Of a stretch of DNA of 64,000 nucleotides, positions 37,021-46,442 are shown one piece after another. The notes beneath the pieces were generated by a model. It saw nothing but the letters and a program-made list of their open reading frames with translations. It had not been told where the DNA came from and searched no databases. Both the position numbers and the translations under genes were made by a program. The stretch lies in contig QFOD01000007.1 of NCBI GenBank assembly GCA_003241055.1, forward strand, positions 62,001 to 126,000, in the 5' to 3' direction. Origin of the DNA: Roseateles depolymerans. GTDB lineage: Bacteria; Pseudomonadota; Gammaproteobacteria; Burkholderiales; Burkholderiaceae_C. Position 1 is the stretch's first letter. Each line of letters opens with the position of its first letter.

Positions 37021-38031
37021 TCAGCCGTTCAGCAGCGCCATCGAGGCCTCGGGGTAGCGCGAGCCGCTGACCTCCACCTCGCGCAGCAGCCGCGCGATGG
37101 CGCTGCGCTGGTGGTCGTCCAGCCGCAGACGGGCCGCAGCGGCGTTCTCGTTCAGGCGCTCGCGGCTGCGCGTGCCGGGGATGGGCACGATGTGCTCGCC
37201 CTGATCCAGCAGCCAGGCCAGCGCCAGCTGGGCCGGCGTGCAGCCCAGGTCGCGGGCCAGCATCGCCACGCCATCGGCCAGCACGAGATTGGCCTGCAGG
37301 TTGCCGCCCTGGAAGCGCGGGTTGGCCCGGCGCCAGTCATTGATGGCGAGTTGGCTGAGGTCGCGGATGGCCCCGGTCAGGAAGCCGCGCCCCAGCGGGC
37401 TGTAGGGCACGAGCGCGATGCCCAGCTCGCGGCAGGTCGGCAGCACCTCGGCCTCGACATCGCGGGTCCACAGCGAGTACTCGGTCTGCACCGCCGTGAT
37501 GGGGTGCACCTTGTGCGCGCGCCGGATGGTGTCGGCCGAGGCCTCGGACAGGCCGAGATGGCGCACCTTGCCGGCACGCACCAGCTCGGCCATGGCGCCC
37601 ACGGTCTCCTCGATGGGCACGTTGCGGTCGACACGGTGCTGGTAGTAGAGGTCGATGTGGTCCACATGCAGCCGCTCCAGGCTGGCATCGCAGGCGGCCC
37701 GCACATAGGCCGGCGTGCCGTTGATGCCCAGGAAGCTGCCGTCCGGCGCGCGCACATTGCCGAACTTGGTGGCCAGCACCACCTCGCGGCGGCGGTTGGC
37801 CAGCAGGTGCGACAGCAGGCGCTCGTTGGCACCGACGCCGTAGATGTCGGCGGTGTCGAGAAAGTTCATGCCGATGTCCAGCGCGTGGTGCAGCACATGC
37901 AGCGAATGGGTGTCGTCGGCGGGGCCGTAGAAATCCGACATGCCCATGCAGCCCAGGCCGAGCGCGGAAACCTCCGGGCCGTGGGCGCCCAGGCGGCGTC
38001 GGGGGACGGGGGGAACGAAAGCCATGTTCAT
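37021..38031 (-). CDS. Aldo/keto reductase
   Basis: A 336-residue NADPH-dependent aldo/keto reductase of the AKR13-like bacterial group. The catalytic tetrad is recognisable: Asp and Tyr in FLDTADIYG, Lys in ATKFGN and His in YYQHRVD. The C-terminal cofactor region IPIPGTRSRERLNENAAA is intact. Substrate is unknown. The start has CAGGAGT upstream. It is divergent from an AraC-family regulator, with a 152-bp shared promoter region, making that regulator its likely activator. Confidence 0.92.
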   Translation of the reverse strand: MNMAFVPPVPRRRLGAHGPEVSALGLGCMGMSDFYGPADDTHSLHVLHHALDIGMNFLDTADIYGVGANERLLSHLLANRRREVVLATKFGNVRAPDGSFLGINGTPAYVRAACDASLERLHVDHIDLYYQHRVDRNVPIEETVGAMAELVRAGKVRHLGLSEASADTIRRAHKVHPITAVQTEYSLWTRDVEAEVLPTCRELGIALVPYSPLGRGFLTGAIRDLSQLAINDWRRANPRFQGGNLQANLVLADGVAMLARDLGCTPAQLALAWLLDQGEHIVPIPGTRSRERLNENAAAARLRLDDHQRSAIARLLREVEVSGSRYPEASMALLNG

Positions 38032-38183
38032 GAGCGACTCCTGGGGCGGAACAACGAAGGCCGCCAGCTTAGGAATCCGGCCCCCGTCGCGGCCAGCGCA
38101 AAGCTCGCCCATCCTTGCCCAATCCTCCGAGACCATGTCCGGACACCTGGGCACCGCCCGGGCCGCTCTGCACAATCCGACGC

Positions 38184-39107
38184 ATGGTCGCTGCCACCCC
38201 TTTCCCCGCTCCCGACGCCCTGCAGCCGCTGCGCGCCCAGCTCGTGGACCTCGTGCTCCGCCACGGCCCGGCCGACGGCGCCCAGGCCAGCGCCATCGCC
38301 GGCCTGCACCTGATCCGCGCCAATGCGCCGGCACTGCCCATTGCGGCGGTCTACGAGCCCGGCGTCGTGCTGGTGCTGCAGGGCCGCAAGAAGGTCGAGC
38401 TGGGCGACGAGGTGCTGTACTACGACCCGCTGCACCTGCTGCTGGTGTCCATGACCTCGCTGCCGCGCGGCCAGGTCATCGAGGCCAGCCCCGAGCGCCC
38501 CTACCTGTGCGTGCGCCTGGGCTGCAACACCCAGCTGCTGGCCGATCTGCTGGTGGACGTCGGCCCCAGCTCCAGCGACGCCGACGCCAGCTGCAGCACC
38601 CTGAACCTGACGCCGGTCACCGAACCGCTGCTGCACGCACTGCTGCGCCTGCTGCAGCTGCTGGACACGCCGGACGACCAGCGCGTGCTGGCCCCGCTGC
38701 TGCAGCGCGAGATCTTCTACCGGGTGCTGACCGGCCCGCTGGGCCCGCGGCTGCGCAGCCTGGCCCAGAGCGACAGCGCCACCCGGCGCGTGGCGCGCGC
38801 CGTGGAGCAGCTCACCCAGCGCTATGCCGAGCCGCTGTCGGTGGACGAGCTGGCAGCCGCCGCCCACATGAGCCCCTCGACGCTGCACCAGCGCTTCAAG
38901 CAGCTGACCCGGCTCTCGCCCATCCAGTACCAGAAGCAGCTGCGCCTGCAGCATGCGCGCCGCATGATGCTGGCCGACGGGTTGGACGCCACGGCCGCCG
39001 CGCACCAGGTGGGCTACGAGAGCGCCTCGCAGTTCAGCCGTGAATACCGGCGCCTGTTCGGCGCGCCACCGCGCGCGGACATCGAGCAGCTGCGCGGCAG
39101 CAGCTGA
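38184..39107 (+). CDS. AraC-family transcriptional regulator
   Basis: A 307-residue regulator. The N-terminal AraC_N-type sensor domain has VYEPGVVLVLQGRKKV, and the C-terminal double helix-turn-helix (about 205-300) has LAAAAHMSPSTLHQRFKQLT and VGYESASQFSREYRRLFG. It is divergent from the aldo/keto reductase, which it probably controls. It is clearly paralogous to the AraC protein at 56876-57826, which likewise faces an oxidoreductase gene. Confidence 0.92.
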   Translation: MVAATPFPAPDALQPLRAQLVDLVLRHGPADGAQASAIAGLHLIRANAPALPIAAVYEPGVVLVLQGRKKVELGDEVLYYDPLHLLLVSMTSLPRGQVIEASPERPYLCVRLGCNTQLLADLLVDVGPSSSDADASCSTLNLTPVTEPLLHALLRLLQLLDTPDDQRVLAPLLQREIFYRVLTGPLGPRLRSLAQSDSATRRVARAVEQLTQRYAEPLSVDELAAAAHMSPSTLHQRFKQLTRLSPIQYQKQLRLQHARRMMLADGLDATAAAHQVGYESASQFSREYRRLFGAPPRADIEQLRGSS

Positions 39108-39155
39108 GCAGCCCGTCACACCCGGCCGGCCCCAGCCGACACCCCGGCGCGCCGA

Positions 39156-39171
39156 CTTGACGCGGATCAAG
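39156..39171. promoter_or_regulatory. FNR/CRP-type box upstream of ppk2
   Basis: CTTGACGCGGATCAAG matches the FNR consensus TTGAT-N4-ATCAA at 9 of 10 defined positions and is dyad-symmetric. It lies about 55 bases upstream of the ppk2 start, at a distance compatible with class II activation. Oxygen-responsive control is inferred. Confidence 0.55.
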
Positions 39172-39223
39172 CCCGGCCCTGCCCGCCACGCGCAGCATGG
39201 GCTTTTGCCCTGCACGAGCCACC

Positions 39224-40396
39224 ATGCCCACACGCCCCCGCGCCGCCAGCCCCGAAGCCCCTCAACGCACGCCGCGCCGCGCGGCGGCACGCCGGGTCGG
39301 TGCCGGCGACACCGCCCCGCAGCTCAGCGGCGACGGCGTGGAGCGCCACCGCGTCAGCCGCGCCACCACCCGGCACGACATCGTGCAGAGCGAGACCCTG
39401 GCCGAGCTGCTGCGCCGCCACCAGCAGGCCGAAGGCGGCGTGGCCGACCTGGCCGAGGAGCTGGGCACGCTGCTGGCCGGCAGCTCGCCGGACGAGCGCC
39501 GCAAGCTGCGCCGCGCGCTGCGCCAGCACGAGGACGCGCTGGCCCCGGCGGTGGAGGTCGACCCCGACACTGAACTCAGCCCCGACTGGCGCCAGGGCGT
39601 CTACCCCTACCGCAACCTGCTGTCCCGCAAGAGCTACGAGCGCCAGAAGTACCGCCTGCAGGTGGAGCTGCTGAAACTGCAGGCCTGGGTGAAGGAAACC
39701 GGCGCGCGCGTCGTCATCCTGTTCGAGGGGCGCGACGCGGCCGGCAAGGGTGGCACCATCAAGCGCTTCATGGAGCACCTCAACCCTCGCGGCGCGCGCG
39801 TGGTGGCGCTGGACAAGCCCAGCGAGGTCGAGCGCGGCCAGTGGTATTTCCAGCGCTATGTGGAGCACCTGCCCACGGCCGGCGAGATCGTGATGTTCGA
39901 CCGCAGCTGGTACAACCGCGCCGGCGTCGAGCGGGTGATGGGCTTTTGCTCGGAGAGCGAGTACCAGGAATTCCTGCGCCAGACCCCGGAGTTCGAGCGC
40001 CAGCTGGTGCGCTCGGGCATCCACCTGTTCAAGTTCTGGTTCTCGGTCAGCCGCGACGAGCAGCGCCGCCGCTTCAAGGAGCGCAAGCTGCATCCGCTCA
40101 AGCAGTGGAAGCTGTCGCCCATCGACATGGCCTCGCTCGACAAGTGGGGCGACTACACGCGCGCCAAGGAAGCGATGTTCCTGCACTGCGACACCTCCGA
40201 CGCACCCTGGACCGTGATCAAGAGCGACTGCAAGAAGCGCGCGCGCCTGAACGCGATGCGCTTCGTGCTGAACCGCCTGCCCTATGCCGAACGCCGGCTT
40301 GAGCGCATCGGCGCGGTGGACCCGCTGATCGTGGGCCGGCCGGCGCTCGTGTCGGTGCCGGGCGATGATTTGTTGGCACCCGGCGGCGCCGGCTGA
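39224..40396 (+). CDS. ppk2: Polyphosphate kinase 2
   Basis: A 390-residue one-domain PPK2 (class I-like). Walker A is FEGRDAAGKGG and the Walker B-like segment is FDRSWYNRAGVERVMGF, followed by the lid region RRRFKERKLHPLKQWKLSP. It transfers phosphate between polyphosphate and nucleoside diphosphates. About 100 N-terminal residues are Arg/Ala-rich and variable; the ATG at 39224 is taken, with one nine codons upstream (39197) also possible. An FNR-type palindrome sits just upstream. Exact nucleotide preference cannot be read from sequence. Confidence 0.92.
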   Translation: MPTRPRAASPEAPQRTPRRAAARRVGAGDTAPQLSGDGVERHRVSRATTRHDIVQSETLAELLRRHQQAEGGVADLAEELGTLLAGSSPDERRKLRRALRQHEDALAPAVEVDPDTELSPDWRQGVYPYRNLLSRKSYERQKYRLQVELLKLQAWVKETGARVVILFEGRDAAGKGGTIKRFMEHLNPRGARVVALDKPSEVERGQWYFQRYVEHLPTAGEIVMFDRSWYNRAGVERVMGFCSESEYQEFLRQTPEFERQLVRSGIHLFKFWFSVSRDEQRRRFKERKLHPLKQWKLSPIDMASLDKWGDYTRAKEAMFLHCDTSDAPWTVIKSDCKKRARLNAMRFVLNRLPYAERRLERIGAVDPLIVGRPALVSVPGDDLLAPGGAG

Positions 40397-40421
40397 CACC
40401 CCGAGCGGTGCCTGCCACCGC

Positions 40422-40427
40422 TAGAAT
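40422..40427 (+). promoter_or_regulatory. Candidate -10 element of the ahcY operon
   Basis: TAGAAT lies about eight bases before the first conserved base of the SAH riboswitch, a suitable place for the -10 hexamer. No convincing -35 is seen, so the promoter call is tentative. Confidence 0.4.
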
Positions 40428-40435
40428 GCGGGGCT

Positions 40436-40530
40436 TCCGAGGAGCGTTGCAACCTCAGCACCCTTGAGGCCAGGCTCGGAACAGACACCCTGCAACTGCG
40501 CTCACCCGCTGACCGATGGTCGGGGTGAGA
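40436..40530 (+). ncRNA. S-adenosylhomocysteine (SAH) riboswitch
   Basis: The aptamer begins CCGAGGAGCGTTGCAACC and contains the conserved CCAGGCTCGG element, as in known SAH riboswitches. P1 pairs GAGCG-TTGCA with TGCAA-CGCTC (3' strand about 40491-40503), P2 is CCTCA/TGAGG, and CCGAG pairs with CTCGG. The P1 3' strand overlaps the left arm of an alternative hairpin, CTCACCC (40501-40507)/GGGTGAG (40523-40529), so the two states look mutually exclusive. SAH binding should switch on ahcY, the enzyme that removes SAH. Confidence 0.88.
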
Positions 40531-40556
40531 CCTGAACTCCCCTCGGCAAGCGCCAG

Positions 40557-40580
40557 CGGCTTCATCCCCTGAAGGAGCCG
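40557..40580 (+). promoter_or_regulatory. Possible SD-sequestering hairpin before ahcY
   Basis: CGGC-TTCA (40557-40564) can pair with TGAA (40570-40573) and GCCG (40577-40580), enclosing the Shine-Dalgarno GAAGGAG of ahcY. This could form the translational arm of the riboswitch response; it is a hand-folded suggestion. Confidence 0.35.
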
Positions 40581-40582
40581 TC

Positions 40583-42001
<1,419 letters not shown>

Positions 42002-42038
42002 TGAGCCCCTCGTCCAGCGCCGCCTGGGAGAGGGCGAT

Positions 42039-42061
42039 GCTCGCGGTGTCGAGCCGCGAGC
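42039..42061. repeat. Perfect stem-loop between ahcY and tlyA
   Basis: GCTCGCGG (42039-42046) and CCGCGAGC (42054-42061) form a perfect 8-bp stem with a 7-base loop in the 126-bp gap. No T-tract follows, so it may be an mRNA stabilising or processing hairpin rather than a terminator. Confidence 0.5.
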
Positions 42062-42127
42062 ACCTCACCCCAGGCTGCCCGGCTTGAGGGCGGCCCGGCA
42101 CTCGGCCCGCGAAACAGCCTAACCACC

Positions 42128-42874
42128 ATGCGTGCTGACCAACTCCTCGTTGCCCAGGGCCTGGCGCCCACACGCTCGGCCGCGCAGCGGCTGATCACGT
42201 CCGGCGCGGCCGAGTGGGCCTCGCCCACCGGCTGGGCCGTACTGAAGAAGACCGGCGAAGACCTGCCCGAAACGGCCCAACTGCGCATCACCGATGACGC
42301 GGAGCTGCGCTTCGTGTCGCGCGGCGGGCTCAAGCTGGAGGGTGCGCTCAGGCACACCGGCCTGGCGGTCGGCGGGCTCACGGTGCTGGACGTCGGCCAG
42401 AGCACCGGCGGATTCACCGACTGCCTGCTCGCCCAGGGCGCGCGCCACGTCGTGGGCGTGGACGTCGGACGAGATCAGCTGCATGCCCGCCTGCGCGGGG
42501 ACGCTCGGGTCACCGCGCTGGAAGGCCTGCACGTGCGCGAGCTCGCGCCGCTCAAGGCCCATGTGCCCACCGGCGGCTTTCCGCTCATCGTCGGTGACCT
42601 CAGCTTCATCTCCATGGTCGGCGCCCTGCCCGAACTGCTGCCCTGGCTGGAAGGCCAGGGTCAGCTCTTGCTGCTGATCAAGCCGCAGTTCGAACTGGGG
42701 CCGCAGGCGCTGGGCAAGGGCGGGCTGGTGAAAAACCCGGCCGACTACGCCGCGCTGGAAGCACGCGTGCGGCTCGCCTGCACCGCGCTCAACCTGCGCG
42801 TGCTCGACTACTTCGACAGCCCCATCGCCGGCGGCGATGGCAATCGCGAATTCTTTCTGTGGGCCGCACGATGA
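42128..42874 (+). CDS. tlyA: TlyA-family rRNA methyltransferase (S4 and FtsJ domains)
   Basis: A 248-residue protein: an N-terminal S4 RNA-binding domain (MRADQLLVAQGLAPTRSAAQRLI), then an RrmJ/FtsJ-type SAM methyltransferase domain with SRGGLKLEGAL, the SAM motif LDVGQSTGGFTDCLL and the Lys-containing LLLIKPQFELG. TlyA enzymes 2'-O-methylate ribosomal RNA; haemolysin annotations are historical. The stop overlaps the metF start as ATGA. In Betaproteobacteria the gene sits between ahcY and metF, as here. Confidence 0.92.
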   Translation: MRADQLLVAQGLAPTRSAAQRLITSGAAEWASPTGWAVLKKTGEDLPETAQLRITDDAELRFVSRGGLKLEGALRHTGLAVGGLTVLDVGQSTGGFTDCLLAQGARHVVGVDVGRDQLHARLRGDARVTALEGLHVRELAPLKAHVPTGGFPLIVGDLSFISMVGALPELLPWLEGQGQLLLLIKPQFELGPQALGKGGLVKNPADYAALEARVRLACTALNLRVLDYFDSPIAGGDGNREFFLWAAR

Positions 42875-43710
42875 GCACCCCCGTCTCCTTCGAATTCTTC
42901 CCCCCGAACACGCCCGTCGGCGTCGAGAAGCTCAAGACCGTGGTGCAGGAACTGGGCGCGCTTGCGCCGCAGTACTTCAGCGTCACCTACGGCGCGGGCG
43001 GCTCCACCCGCGACAAGACCCTGTTCGCGGTGATGGACATCGCCGGCGCCGGCTTCGAGGCCGCCCCGCACCTCTCCTGCGTGGGCTCCACCCGCGAGAA
43101 CATCGCCGAGATCCTCGCCACCTACCGCGCCCGCAACATCCGCCGCGTGGTCGCGCTGCGCGGCGACCTGCCCAGCGGCACCGCCACGGCCGGCGAATTC
43201 CGCTATGCGTCCGAGCTGGTGAGCTTCATCCGCGAGACGCAGGGGGCGGACTGGCACATCGAGGTCGCCGCCTATCCCGAGGTCCATCCACAGCAGCGTT
43301 ATGCCGCGCAGGACCTGCGCCACTTCGCCGACAAGATGGCCGCCGGCGCCGACGGCGCGATCACGCAGTTCTTCTTCAACGCCGACGCCTACTTCCACTT
43401 CGTGGACGAGGCCCGCAAGCTCGGCGTCACGCAGCCCATCGTGCCGGGCATCATGCCCTTCCACAACTACGGTCGCATCGCGCAGTTCGCGCAGCGCGAC
43501 GGCATCGACATCCCGCGCTGGGTGCAGATGAAGATGGAAGGCTTCATGGACGACACGGCCGCGATCCGCGCCTTCGGCCTGGACGTGATCACACGGCTGT
43601 GCGAGCGCCTGATCGTTGGCGGCGCGCCGGGCCTGCACTTCTATACGCTCAATCAGTCGCCTTTGGTTCTGGAGTTGTGCAAACGCCTCGGCCTGAACGC
43701 ACGAGTTTGA
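42871..43710 (+). CDS. metF: Methylenetetrahydrofolate reductase
   Basis: A 279-residue FAD-dependent enzyme reducing 5,10-methylene-THF to 5-methyl-THF, which supplies the methyl group for methionine synthesis from homocysteine. It has the N-terminal SFEFFPPNT, YGAGGST, VALRGDLP, FFFNADAY and PGIMPF motifs. It is translationally coupled to tlyA and completes the methyl-cycle operon under the SAH riboswitch. Confidence 0.97.
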   Translation: MSTPVSFEFFPPNTPVGVEKLKTVVQELGALAPQYFSVTYGAGGSTRDKTLFAVMDIAGAGFEAAPHLSCVGSTRENIAEILATYRARNIRRVVALRGDLPSGTATAGEFRYASELVSFIRETQGADWHIEVAAYPEVHPQQRYAAQDLRHFADKMAAGADGAITQFFFNADAYFHFVDEARKLGVTQPIVPGIMPFHNYGRIAQFAQRDGIDIPRWVQMKMEGFMDDTAAIRAFGLDVITRLCERLIVGGAPGLHFYTLNQSPLVLELCKRLGLNARV

Positions 43711-43838
43711 CGCAACGCAAATCGCCGGACACACGCCCGGCGGCCCGCCTGCCGACTTGCGAAAAGTCAAACCGGCCAGGGGCCTGACGCGATGCAATGA
43801 CTTCATCGGGCAAACGCCCACGTTCGATGGAGTCTCTA

Positions 43839-44453
43839 ATGCAATTCACCCGCACCCTGCGTCTCGCCGCTGTTGCCGTCGCCGCCCTGTCCCTGCAATC
43901 CGCCTTCGCCGACGAAGGTCCGTTCATGGTGCGCGTTCGCGCCGTCCATCTGGACTCGGCCAACAAGGACAGCACCGGTCTGGGCCTGTCGGTGAACAAC
44001 AAGTGGATCCCTGAGGCCGACTTCAGCTACTTCTTCACGCCCAACATCGCGGCCGAGCTGATCCTGACCTATCCGCAAAAGCACACGCTGTACTCCAACG
44101 GCACCGAGATCGGCTCGCTCAAGCACCTGCCGCCGACGCTGACCGCGCAGTACCACTTCAACCCGACCGGCACGATCCGCCCCTACATCGGCGCCGGCGT
44201 GAACTACACCAACTTCTCCAGCGTCCACTTCGCCCCGGCCGTGCAGACCGCGCTGCATCCCAGCATCAAGCACAACAGCTACGGCCTGGCCGGCCAGATC
44301 GGCGTGGACATCGAAGTGGCCAAGAACCTGTACCTGAACTTCGACGTCAAGAAGGTCAACATCGAGACCAAGGTCTACTCCAGCGGCACCCAGGTCGGCA
44401 AGTTCAAGGTGGACCCGACCCTGGCCAGCGTGGGCCTGGGCTGGCGCTTCTAA
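43839..44453 (+). CDS. ompW: OmpW family outer-membrane protein
   Basis: A 204-residue outer-membrane beta-barrel. A signal peptide of about 22 residues ends at SAFA. The mature part alternates hydrophobic strands (AELILTYPQKH, RPYIGAGVNYTNF, LYLNFDVKKV) and ends in the C-terminal aromatic WRF expected for barrel assembly. OmpW proteins are eight-stranded channels for small hydrophobic molecules, often oxygen-regulated. TGGAGT precedes the chosen ATG at a normal distance. It is monocistronic, with over 350 bases before the next gene. Confidence 0.94.
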   Translation: MQFTRTLRLAAVAVAALSLQSAFADEGPFMVRVRAVHLDSANKDSTGLGLSVNNKWIPEADFSYFFTPNIAAELILTYPQKHTLYSNGTEIGSLKHLPPTLTAQYHFNPTGTIRPYIGAGVNYTNFSSVHFAPAVQTALHPSIKHNSYGLAGQIGVDIEVAKNLYLNFDVKKVNIETKVYSSGTQVGKFKVDPTLASVGLGWRF

Positions 44454-44664
44454 GGACCGGAGCCCCCGCGCCTCGCTCCCCTCTCTCCTTTCCCGCTTGG
44501 CCTCGGTCGCGCAGGCCACCCGCAGGGCCGTTCCGGAACGGTCCTGTGCCCTGACCCGCGCGATTCACTCAGCCCTTCGCCCGCCGGACCGGTTCGGGTC
44601 CACCCGCTAGCGGTCCACCCGACCCCGGCGCGGCGAGGGCGAGGCCCCCAAACACCGAGATTCC

Positions 44665-44772
44665 CTCCTCCGCAGAAGAGGACAGACCCAACCGTATCGG
44701 CACACCGGCCATGGTCTGTTTCGAGGAGTCCGGTTTGCCCGGCGCGCGTCCTGCCGCCGGGTTTCCCTTTTT
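44665..44772 (+). ncRNA. Candidate structured small RNA or ompW 3'UTR RNA
   Basis: Nested perfect stems are seen: outer CTCCTC (44665-44670)/GAGGAG (44723-44728), inner ACAGACC (44682-44688)/GGTCTGT (44713-44719) and an innermost CGG/CCG. An intrinsic terminator follows directly. A long hairpin plus terminator is the shape of many bacterial sRNAs. It matches no family I recognise. It may be independent or processed from the ompW transcript. Confidence 0.45.
44738..44772 (+). terminator. Rho-independent terminator
   Basis: Stem CCCGGCG (44738-44744)/CGCCGGG (44755-44761) is followed by TTTCCCTTTTT on the plus strand. It would end the ompW transcript or a separate small RNA, and isolates the downstream phosphatase gene. 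Confidence 0.7.
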
Positions 44773-44815
44773 CCCCCCTGCCTAAGATGCCGGCCTCAGC
44801 GACACCCCTGACGCC

Positions 44816-45283
44816 ATGACCCGCATCCTGTTCTTCTGCATGGGCAACATCTGCCGCAGCCCCACCGCCGAAGGTGTGATGCGCGCCAAACTGGCCGCCG
44901 CCCGACTCGGGCACATCGATGTGGACTCCGCCGGCACGCACGGTTATCACACGGGCGAGCCCCCCGACGAACGCAGCCAGCAGCATGCCCGCCAGCGCGG
45001 CTACGACCTGAGCACCCTTCGCGCCCGCCCCCTCACCGCGGCCGACTTCGAGCACTTCGACCTCGTGCTCGGCATGGACGACAACAACCTGCGCGAGGCC
45101 TCTCGCCTGTGCCCGCCCGGGCAGCGCCACAAGCTGCAGCTGCTGATGAGCTACGCGCCGTCCGCCGGCTCGCGCGTCGTGCCCGACCCCTACTACGGCG
45201 GCGCCGACGGCTTCGAGACGGTGCTGGACCTCGTGGAGGCCGCCTGCGACGGCCTGCTGACCCGGCTGCAGGCGCCCCGCTGA
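44816..45283 (+). CDS. Low-molecular-weight protein tyrosine phosphatase
   Basis: A 155-residue cytoplasmic phosphatase. The catalytic P-loop C8-MGNIC-R14-S and the general-acid Asp124 in DPYYGG are intact. Such enzymes dephosphorylate tyrosine kinases of capsule or exopolysaccharide systems or act in stress signalling; no such kinase is nearby. It converges on a secreted hydrolase gene. Confidence 0.94.
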   Translation: MTRILFFCMGNICRSPTAEGVMRAKLAAARLGHIDVDSAGTHGYHTGEPPDERSQQHARQRGYDLSTLRARPLTAADFEHFDLVLGMDDNNLREASRLCPPGQRHKLQLLMSYAPSAGSRVVPDPYYGGADGFETVLDLVEAACDGLLTRLQAPR

Positions 45284-45305
45284 AGCGCGCCCCGCCGTCC
45301 GGCGC

Positions 45306-46442
45306 TCAGGGTCGCTCGGGCGGAAACAGCAGCGCGCCGGCCTCGGCCGACCCCAGCACGCAGACGACATCGTGGGCACAACCTGGCACCACGGTCAGCG
45401 GCGGGCCGGCCGGCGGCGCATCAGCGGCGCGCAGCGCACGGTCGCGGTCCGCAAAGGCCCAGGCCCGCTGCAGCCGGAACGGCCCCTGGGCCTGCGCGCC
45501 ACAGGACCGGTCCAGCAGCCCCGCCGCCCGGCCCGGCCCCGGGCCGTCGTCCAGCGCGCCGGCCAGGTAATGCAGCTCGGCCGTATTCCAGCGCGAGCGC
45601 ACCTGGGCGGCCAAGGGCTGCAGATGGGCCGGCAACGCCGCCAGGCCGTACTTCCAGCGGTCCAGCCCGGGGCAGGCGGCCTGGGAGGCCGCCTCGGGCG
45701 CCGCCCAGCGGATCGTGCAGCCCGGCGCCAGGGCGTGATCCGCCCAGCAGGCCGACCAGTCCGCCGCCCTCCCGTCGCGCACCAGCTGCGGCCGCAGCGC
45801 GTCGAGGTACAGCCAGCTGCCCGGCGACGCGATCACGTAGCGCAGGCGCGGCCCGCGGCCGTCGGCGAACGCGGCTGAAAAACCGACGCTGCGCTGCAGC
45901 ACCTGGGCGCCGGCCGAGAAGCCGGCCAGCGTGATGGTTCGCAGGCCGGGCCAGCGCCGCGCAAGCTCCTGCAGCAGCGCGTCCAGCGCGGCGAAGGAGC
46001 CGATGGCATGGGCCCCGGTCGACCGTCCGCCCTCGAGCCAGCCCGAACAGGTCCACAGGGCCTCGCCGGCCTGCGCCGCCGGCTCGCCCGGCGTGTGGCA
46101 ATGCGCGGCCCGGTCGGGTGCCACCTGGAAGAGCGGCGCCACGACCAGCGTGTCGTCGCCCCTCCCGGCCCGGCTCACCGCCTGCATGCCGGCCGCCAGC
46201 GAACGATGAGCATCGCGCGGATGGCCGTGCATCACCAGCAGCGCCTGCGTGGGCCCGGGACCGGGCGGCAACGAGCTGAAATAGCGCAGGCTGCCCGCGT
46301 CATCCGGCAGGGCCAGCATCTGCTCGCAGGCCTCGGGCCCACAGGCCCCGCTGGCCGGCACCGCCCCAGCCGATGGAGCCGCGACAGCCTGGGTCAGCGC
46401 CCAGGCCAGCGCAACGATCCAGGCCCGGGCGGCACGGCTCAT
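45306..46442 (-). CDS. Secreted alpha/beta-hydrolase-like protein
   Basis: A 378-residue exported protein with an N-terminal signal peptide (hydrophobic WIVALAWALTQAVA). A serine-nucleophile elbow GFSAGAQ is preceded by a beta-strand, and a likely active-site His follows in VVPGCAHDVVC, consistent with an alpha/beta-hydrolase. It contains about nine cysteines, suggesting several disulfides in the periplasm or outside. Substrate is unknown. Its start overlaps the Xaa-Pro peptidase stop as TGATG, so the two are translationally coupled. Confidence 0.72.
   Translation of the reverse strand: MSRAARAWIVALAWALTQAVAAPSAGAVPASGACGPEACEQMLALPDDAGSLRYFSSLPPGPGPTQALLVMHGHPRDAHRSLAAGMQAVSRAGRGDDTLVVAPLFQVAPDRAAHCHTPGEPAAQAGEALWTCSGWLEGGRSTGAHAIGSFAALDALLQELARRWPGLRTITLAGFSAGAQVLQRSVGFSAAFADGRGPRLRYVIASPGSWLYLDALRPQLVRDGRAADWSACWADHALAPGCTIRWAAPEAASQAACPGLDRWKYGLAALPAHLQPLAAQVRSRWNTAELHYLAGALDDGPGPGRAAGLLDRSCGAQAQGPFRLQRAWAFADRDRALRAADAPPAGPPLTVVPGCAHDVVCVLGSAEAGALLFPPERP

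Larger units (their letters stand above)
44454..44815. other. Gene-free interval between ompW and the phosphatase gene
   Basis: No protein-coding frame is credible here. It holds a 14-bp perfect palindrome CCGTTCCGGAACGG (44528-44541), a 10-bp direct repeat GGTCCACCCG (44597-44606 and 44612-44621, 15-base period), a long nested hairpin (44665-44728) and an intrinsic terminator (44738-44772). Confidence 0.7.

Noticed and set aside
43757..43770. FNR-like box TTGCGAAAAGTCAA upstream of ompW
   Set aside because: Only 7 of 10 consensus positions fit; although ompW is oxygen-regulated in other bacteria, the match is too weak to claim.
44597..44621. Direct repeat of GGTCCACCCG as a possible CRISPR or iteron array
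   Set aside because: Only two copies with a 5-base spacer; far too few and too short for either.
44713..44741. Minus-strand sequence resembling part of a cyclic di-GMP-I riboswitch (GGGCAAACC then CGAAA)
   Set aside because: The GACGCAAAGCC tetraloop-receptor part and the rest of the aptamer are missing, and the terminator reads on the opposite strand.
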